This document shows, one piece after another, positions 59,709-64,000 of a DNA stretch of 64,000 bases. The DNA comes from Owenia fusiformis (taxonomy: Eukaryota; Annelida; Polychaeta; Sabellida; Oweniidae). The position numbers and the translations under genes are program-made. The notes below the pieces were generated by a model. It worked only from the letters and a program-made list of their open reading frames with translations. It made no database searches and was not told where the DNA came from. The stretch's first letter is position 1, and each line of letters opens with the position of its first letter. Where the stretch lies: positions 28,584,005-28,648,004 of the forward strand of contig CAIIXF020000008.1 in NCBI GenBank assembly GCA_903813345.2, read 5' to 3'.

Positions 59709-59830
59709 GTCAGGCTTCCCTTCCCAGGGTAATAAGTGTCAGGCTTCCAGGAAGCCTGACACTCTTATTACCCAGGGAAGGGAAGCTTGACACGCCTAAT
59801 ACCCAGGGAGACTAACAGGAAAGCCTGACA
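59696..59830. repeat. Long hairpin of TGTCAGGCTTCC / GGAAGCCTGACA motifs
   Basis: The left arm (GGTAATAAGAGTGTCAGGCT, CCCTTCCCAGGG) pairs with the right arm (AGCCTGACACTCTTATTACC, CCAGGGAAGGG), meeting at TTCCAGGAA near 59750. Further inverted GCCTGACAC copies follow up to 59830, directly before the 28-bp satellite. Confidence 0.85.
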
Positions 59831-59849
59831 CAGGAAAACCTGACACACG

Positions 59850-60396
59850 TCAAACATTGTATCACATGCTTTTATTTCAAACATTGTACCACTTTGCCTT
59901 CACTTTCAAATATTGTACCACTTGCCTTCATTTTCAAACATTGTATCACTTGCCTTCACTTTCAAATATTGTACCACTTGCCTTCACTTTCAAACATTGT
60001 ATCACTTGCCTTCACTTTCAAATATTGTACCACTTGCCTTCACTTTCAAACATTGTATCACTTGCCTTCACTTTCAAACATTGTACCACTTGCCTTCACT
60101 TTCAAACATTGTATCACTTGCCTTCACTTTCAAATATTGTACCACTTGCCTTCACTTTCAAACATTGTATTACAAGCTTTCACTTTCAAACATTGTATTA
60201 CAAGCTTTCACTTTCAAACATTATATCACTTGCCTTCACTTTCAAATACTGTACCACTTGCCTTCACTTTCAAACATTGTATTACAAGCTTTCACTTTCA
60301 AACATTGTATTACAAGCTTTCACTTTCAAATATTGTATTACAAGCTTTCACTTTCAAACATTGTATTACAAGCTTTCACTTTCAAACATTGTATTA
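59850..60396. repeat. 28-bp satellite, left part
   Basis: The units are CAAACATTGTATCACTTGCC plus TTCACTTT. Towards the left they alternate with CAAATATTGTACCACTTGCC-type units as a 56-bp dimer. Towards the LINE the variant TGTATTACAAGCTTTCAC dominates. No unit carries a plus-strand stop, and 28 is not a multiple of 3, so all three frames stay open. That creates long artificial open frames. Confidence 0.97.
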
Positions 60397-61144
60397 GGAT
60401 TTAAAAATACTTGGTCAAGTAAGGTTCATAATATTTTAAAAGATTGTAATCTCCAAAGCACTTGGAATGAACAAGTTGTTGAGGATGACTATGTATTTAA
60501 AAAGAACCTGACTAAAACATTGTACCAACATTATAAGGAGAAATGGAAGTGTGATTTACAATTATACCCAGTTTTAAGAACATACATTAAATTCAAAACA
60601 ACTTTTGAAAGAGAACAATATTTAAGCCTTCAAAACAAAAATCACAGGCAATCAATTTCACAGCTGAGATTAAGTTCACATAAATTACAAATAGAACTGG
60701 GTAGACATGTAAAACCACGGCCAAGACCTGAATATGAAAGATTATGTAACTTTTGTGGGGAAATAGAAGATGAGGTTCATTTCATGATTAAATGCCATTT
60801 ACATAGAGAAAATAGAAAATTGTTTGACAACATCACTAGCAAAATTAATGTTGATCAACATGATCCTGAAAATACATTCATTATGTTAATATCTTCAAAA
60901 GATAAATATGTGCAAAAGCAAGTTGGAAGTTTTATTACAAAATCATTCAAAAACTTAAACTTGCCTGGAGATTAACATTTTGGATGCATCACACCTAAAG
61001 TATATTATAACATATGTAAATAACAAGTTCTTTGTATAAATTGTATATATTAGTGTAGTGTAGTGTAGTTTTGTAAAATTTCATTTTGTAATGACTAATA
61101 TGTCAGGTCATGACATCTAAAGAGTCAATAAAAGATATATATAT
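60397..61144 (+). mobile_element. 5'-truncated LINE (non-LTR retrotransposon), 3' end of the reverse-transcriptase ORF
   Basis: The open frame to the TAA at 60973-60975 encodes about 190 residues typical of the C-terminus of a non-LTR ORF2. It has a W-containing helix region, LRLSSHKLQIELGR, and a zinc-knuckle-like CNFCGEIEDEVHFMIKC. A 3' UTR of about 165 bp follows, with AATAAA and a terminal (AT) run. The left flank ends GTATTA and the right resumes ATTACAAGC, so a 4-5 bp target duplication inside a satellite unit is likely. The catalytic domain and endonuclease are absent, so this copy cannot move itself. Confidence 0.8.
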
Positions 61145-61515
61145 ATTACAAGCTTTCACTTTCAAACATTGTATCACTTGCCTTCACTTTCAAATATTGT
61201 ACCACTTGCCTTCACTTTCAAACATTGTATTACAAGCTTTCACTTTCAAACATTGTATTACAAGCTTTCACTTTCAAATATTGTACCACTTGCCTTCACT
61301 TTCAAACATTGTATTACAAGCTTTCACTTTCAAACATTGTATTACAAGCTTTCACTTTCAAACATTGTATTACAAGCTTTCACTTTCAAACATTGTATTA
61401 CAAGCTTTCACTTTCAAATATTGTACCACTTGCCTTCACTTTCAAATATTGTTTCACTTGCCCTCACTTTCAGAAATTGTACCACTTGCCTTCACTTTCA
61501 AACATTGTATTACAA
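61145..61515. repeat. 28-bp satellite, right part
   Basis: Continuation of the same satellite after the LINE, mostly the TGTATTACAAGCTTTCAC variant. It decays after 61500 just before the BTB exon. Confidence 0.95.
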
Positions 61516-61646
61516 ACGTTCACTTTGAAACAATTTATATCATATGCTAATCACTTCCAAACTTTGTATAACTATGCTTACTTTCTCTATAAAATTTCTA
61601 AATATATTTCCAGGCATCCATAAAGCAGATATCTTCATTGACTAAA

Positions 61647-62428
61647 ATGAAGTTACACACCTTCTGCAATGATAACCTTCGGCACAGACTCGTAGCACTT
61701 CAAAGTAATACAGCATTATGTGACTTCACTTTCAAATTACATGATAGTACACAATTCAGCACCCATAAGGCAGTTGTAGCTGCATTCAGTACAACTGCAC
61801 TGATGCTGTGCGATGAAACAGGCCAAGTTGTTATTCCCCGACATGACATCACAAGAGATATTTTCCAAATTGTGCTCAATTTTATATATGGGCAAAGTAT
61901 TGTTGTGAAAGACACGTATATGAAACAGTTGGAATGGTTAGCGAACTACCTTGGAATAGAGGATTTGTCAAAGGTACTTGTGCCATTTAAAAGTTTGACC
62001 TCTAACAGTGATGTCTGTATCGAGATAAAGGAAGAACCTATTGAACTCAATGATGAATTGGATGTTCAGGAAAGTACAAGTGCAATGCTTCACAATGCTG
62101 TCTTTAGTGACACATATGCAGATGATAATGATATCAAAGATGAAGACAATGAACACTCAGCAATATTAACAAAACAGAGGCAAAAACGTCACAAGACATC
62201 CAAAGGAAAAGCTAAGACTAAGAGCTCAAAAAAGAGAAAAACTGATGACACTTCAATGATAAAATCTGACAATGCAAATAAAAAAATTAGCTGATGATGA
62301 AAATGATGATACTGACATTGATAACGAAGATGATATGAATGATGAAATGGACACTGGCGAAAGTAATACCAATGAAATTAATGACAATTTAGAAAATGTG
62401 ACCACAAAGCAAGAACCTGCAGATTCAG
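61647..62428 (+). CDS. BTB/POZ-domain protein, first coding exon; frame broken at A7, gene continues beyond window
   Basis: BTB/POZ domains mediate dimerisation in transcription factors and Cullin-3 adaptors. After a TTTCCAG acceptor (exon from 61614), ATG at 61647 opens a frame with an N-terminal BTB domain. Features are LVALQSNTALCDFTFKL, THKAVVAAFST, VVIPRHDITRDIFQIVLNFIYG and YMKQLEWLANYLGIEDLS, roughly residues 10-110. A charged linker with an IKEEPIEL sumoylation-like motif and a basic tract (KRHKTSKGKAKTKSSKKRK) follow. The frame stops at 62292-62294 just after seven A's (62280-62286). One base out of step, an acidic frame runs on (LADDENDDTDIDNEDD) with a second KQEPADS motif to a GTATGT donor at 62429. 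BTB plus acidic and SUMO-like linkers suggests a BTB zinc-finger factor whose fingers lie off the window. Confidence 0.75.
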
Positions 62429-62519
62429 GTATGTTAAATACTTATTCTTGCAACATATTTACAATCATTGTTTCATTGTGGCTTTTGACATCTGATTTTA
62501 ACATACTCCCTTCATCACA

Positions 62520-62702
62520 CTGATGGATCCAGAAGCTAACAAGGGGGGATGCACCTCATTTCAAGTCGGGAAAAAAATCCCGTGCTTGTGAGGAAAAAAA
62601 TTTGGGCCTCTAAAACCAAAAATTGGGTCCAGAGTTTGAAAATTTAAGGTCAACTTTGGATAATTATGCCTGGGCCATGGCCCCCTGTATCCACCAGCAA
62701 GT
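62520..62702. mobile_element. Possible short MITE in the BTB gene intron
   Basis: GATGGATCCAGAAGCTAACA with AAGGGGGG at the left faces GGCCCCCTGTATCCACCAGC at the right, an imperfect inverted pair. The interior has TTTGGG / AAATTGGG motifs. Weak evidence. Confidence 0.4.
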
Positions 62703-64000
62703 GCATCAATTCTTCTTTTCAATAAATGTTACCCTATACAAAGTGAGCAAAAATGGATACTGGGAACATGATGAAGATGACGAAAATAAAATAGCATCAC
62801 AATTTATATGCAAGTTGTATTACAATTGCATTTGTACTATATTATAATGACAATGATTATGATATTACAATATACATGTACAGTTTGCTGTCTTAAAACA
62901 ACATTTTCAAATTTTGTAAACCTCTCGCGATGAATCAAGATGTGGTGATAAATTGCCATATGTATGAAGTGGTGCTATTGTTATTTGATTTTTCATCACC
63001 ATATATAACCATTTACCATATTTTACATCTGGTTTATCTCTGCTCACTTTGTATATGAATATTTATTATTGAATCTTGACAAAAATGTTCAGTTGGATGA
63101 TTCTTGAACTTTACAGATTTACTCTCCATCTCACCCTGCTTACTTTAGCATGCTATTTTCAAGCTCTAATATCATTCTAATATCCTTGCATTTGGTGTTC
63201 ATGAGCAGCCCATTTGGCTTATTAGTAATTATGTTTATGTTATTTGTTTTTATTTTGTTCCTTATAATGGTTTATCGGATGACTGTTAGATGTTAATAAG
63301 TACTTTCAAAAATATACTAAACAATACAATTAGACTAACAGAGTATATCATGCATTTCTAGGGTTTAGGTAAAGTAGAGTGTATATAGAGTGTAAAAAGT
63401 TGTTGGTCTCTTTATTTTCTAATAATTGAGTTTCCCGCCATATTAGTATGAAAAGTTGAGGTTTTAAGATAATCAAATAAAGTACTATAGTATACCATAG
63501 AGCACATTCCTTTCCTGCATAATCTCAACCATGTAATTTCATTTTTTGCATTCTATGGATCTTGGATTCAGTTTTTTGAATTCGATGCATATCTGCTTTG
63601 TTTTCTCCATTACAGTGTTGGCAGTTAGCGTATGATCTCTAGTTTTAATGAGTGATATTAGTATTGCCTCAGCATCATCACATAGTGACATATTTATATT
63701 TTGAGTTCCCCACTTTTGTATCAGACACCACTGTTTTTTATAATGCTACAGAGACACAATATGTTGTAACTGAGACACCAACGTAATGTATTATGGAATT
63801 AAAAGTTAAACATATTTTTTTAACTGGTGTATAAGTCGGTTGTTTCATATCAAAATGTTACATCGACTAACAGATTTTCAAAATGGTCTAGGGTATAGAT
63901 GGTCCATTGAAACCCACCAGGGCCGAGTTCAGAGAGGGACAGATTTAGCTTGCAGTAATGATCGAAGCGGTTCGGAAAATTGACAAAGGAGAGGCAAAAA
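62703..64000. other. No gene seen; presumed BTB gene intron
   Basis: AT-rich sequence on both strands with stops in all frames, no convincing exon and no clear repeat. Presumed intron downstream of the donor at 62429. Confidence 0.5.

Noticed and set aside
59850-61515. 28-bp repeats resembling a CRISPR array
   Set aside because: Units abut with no unique spacers, and the genome is animal.
62280-62286. Programmed -1 ribosomal frameshift at A AAA AAA
   Set aside because: A -1 shift meets TAG at once; the continuing frame needs +1 or an indel.

Overview
This is AT-rich, intron-dense animal DNA. The genes have GT/AG introns, no operons, and orthologs that match vertebrate cilia and ubiquitin-pathway proteins closely. 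The many short inverted-repeat transposons, minisatellites and a LINE fragment suit a non-vertebrate marine bilaterian such as a lophotrochozoan or invertebrate deuterostome. I cannot name the species.

Layout. (1) 475-8344, plus strand: the last eleven coding exons of FBXO11, covering most of its beta-helix and the complete C-terminal UBR zinc finger. One intron holds a 44-bp minisatellite of 13 units, and next to it a probable small two-exon gene on the opposite strand. (2) 11132-27829: two head-to-tail copies of an 8,349-bp block, almost identical. Each carries the putative promoter and first coding exon of IFT43 plus several short DNA transposons. (3) 22169-35675, plus: IFT43 (IFT-A subunit), whose middle is split into a run of frame-preserving microexons. 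(4) 37996-50147, minus: SPATA17, an IQ-motif sperm/cilia protein, convergent with IFT43. It carries two mutually exclusive IQ exons and two tandem arrays, each grown from one of the gene's own exon/intron borders. (5) 50148-50465: a compact shared promoter with a perfect CRE. It separates SPATA17 from (6) a divergent four-exon gene at 50466-52913 for a 260-aa protein I do not recognise. (7) 53400-61520: a mobile-element and satellite zone. It holds a hAT-like element with an 8-bp target duplication, a foldback element filled by eight 162-bp units, further foldbacks, and a 28-bp satellite split by a 5'-truncated LINE. (8) 61647-62428, plus: the first coding exon of a BTB/POZ gene that runs off the window; its frame is broken at an A7 run.

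How the genes relate. IFT43 and SPATA17 are both cilium/flagellum genes, and SPATA17 shares its promoter with the unknown gene, which may therefore also be testis- or cilia-expressed (inference). In humans IFT43 lies in the GPATCH2L/TGFB3 region of 14q24 and SPATA17 in the GPATCH2/TGFB2 region of 1q41, two paralogous segments. Finding both genes side by side here fits the arrangement before the vertebrate genome duplications.

Exon coordinates were read by eye from splice consensus, frame continuity and similarity to remembered family sequence. No alignment or transcript evidence was available.
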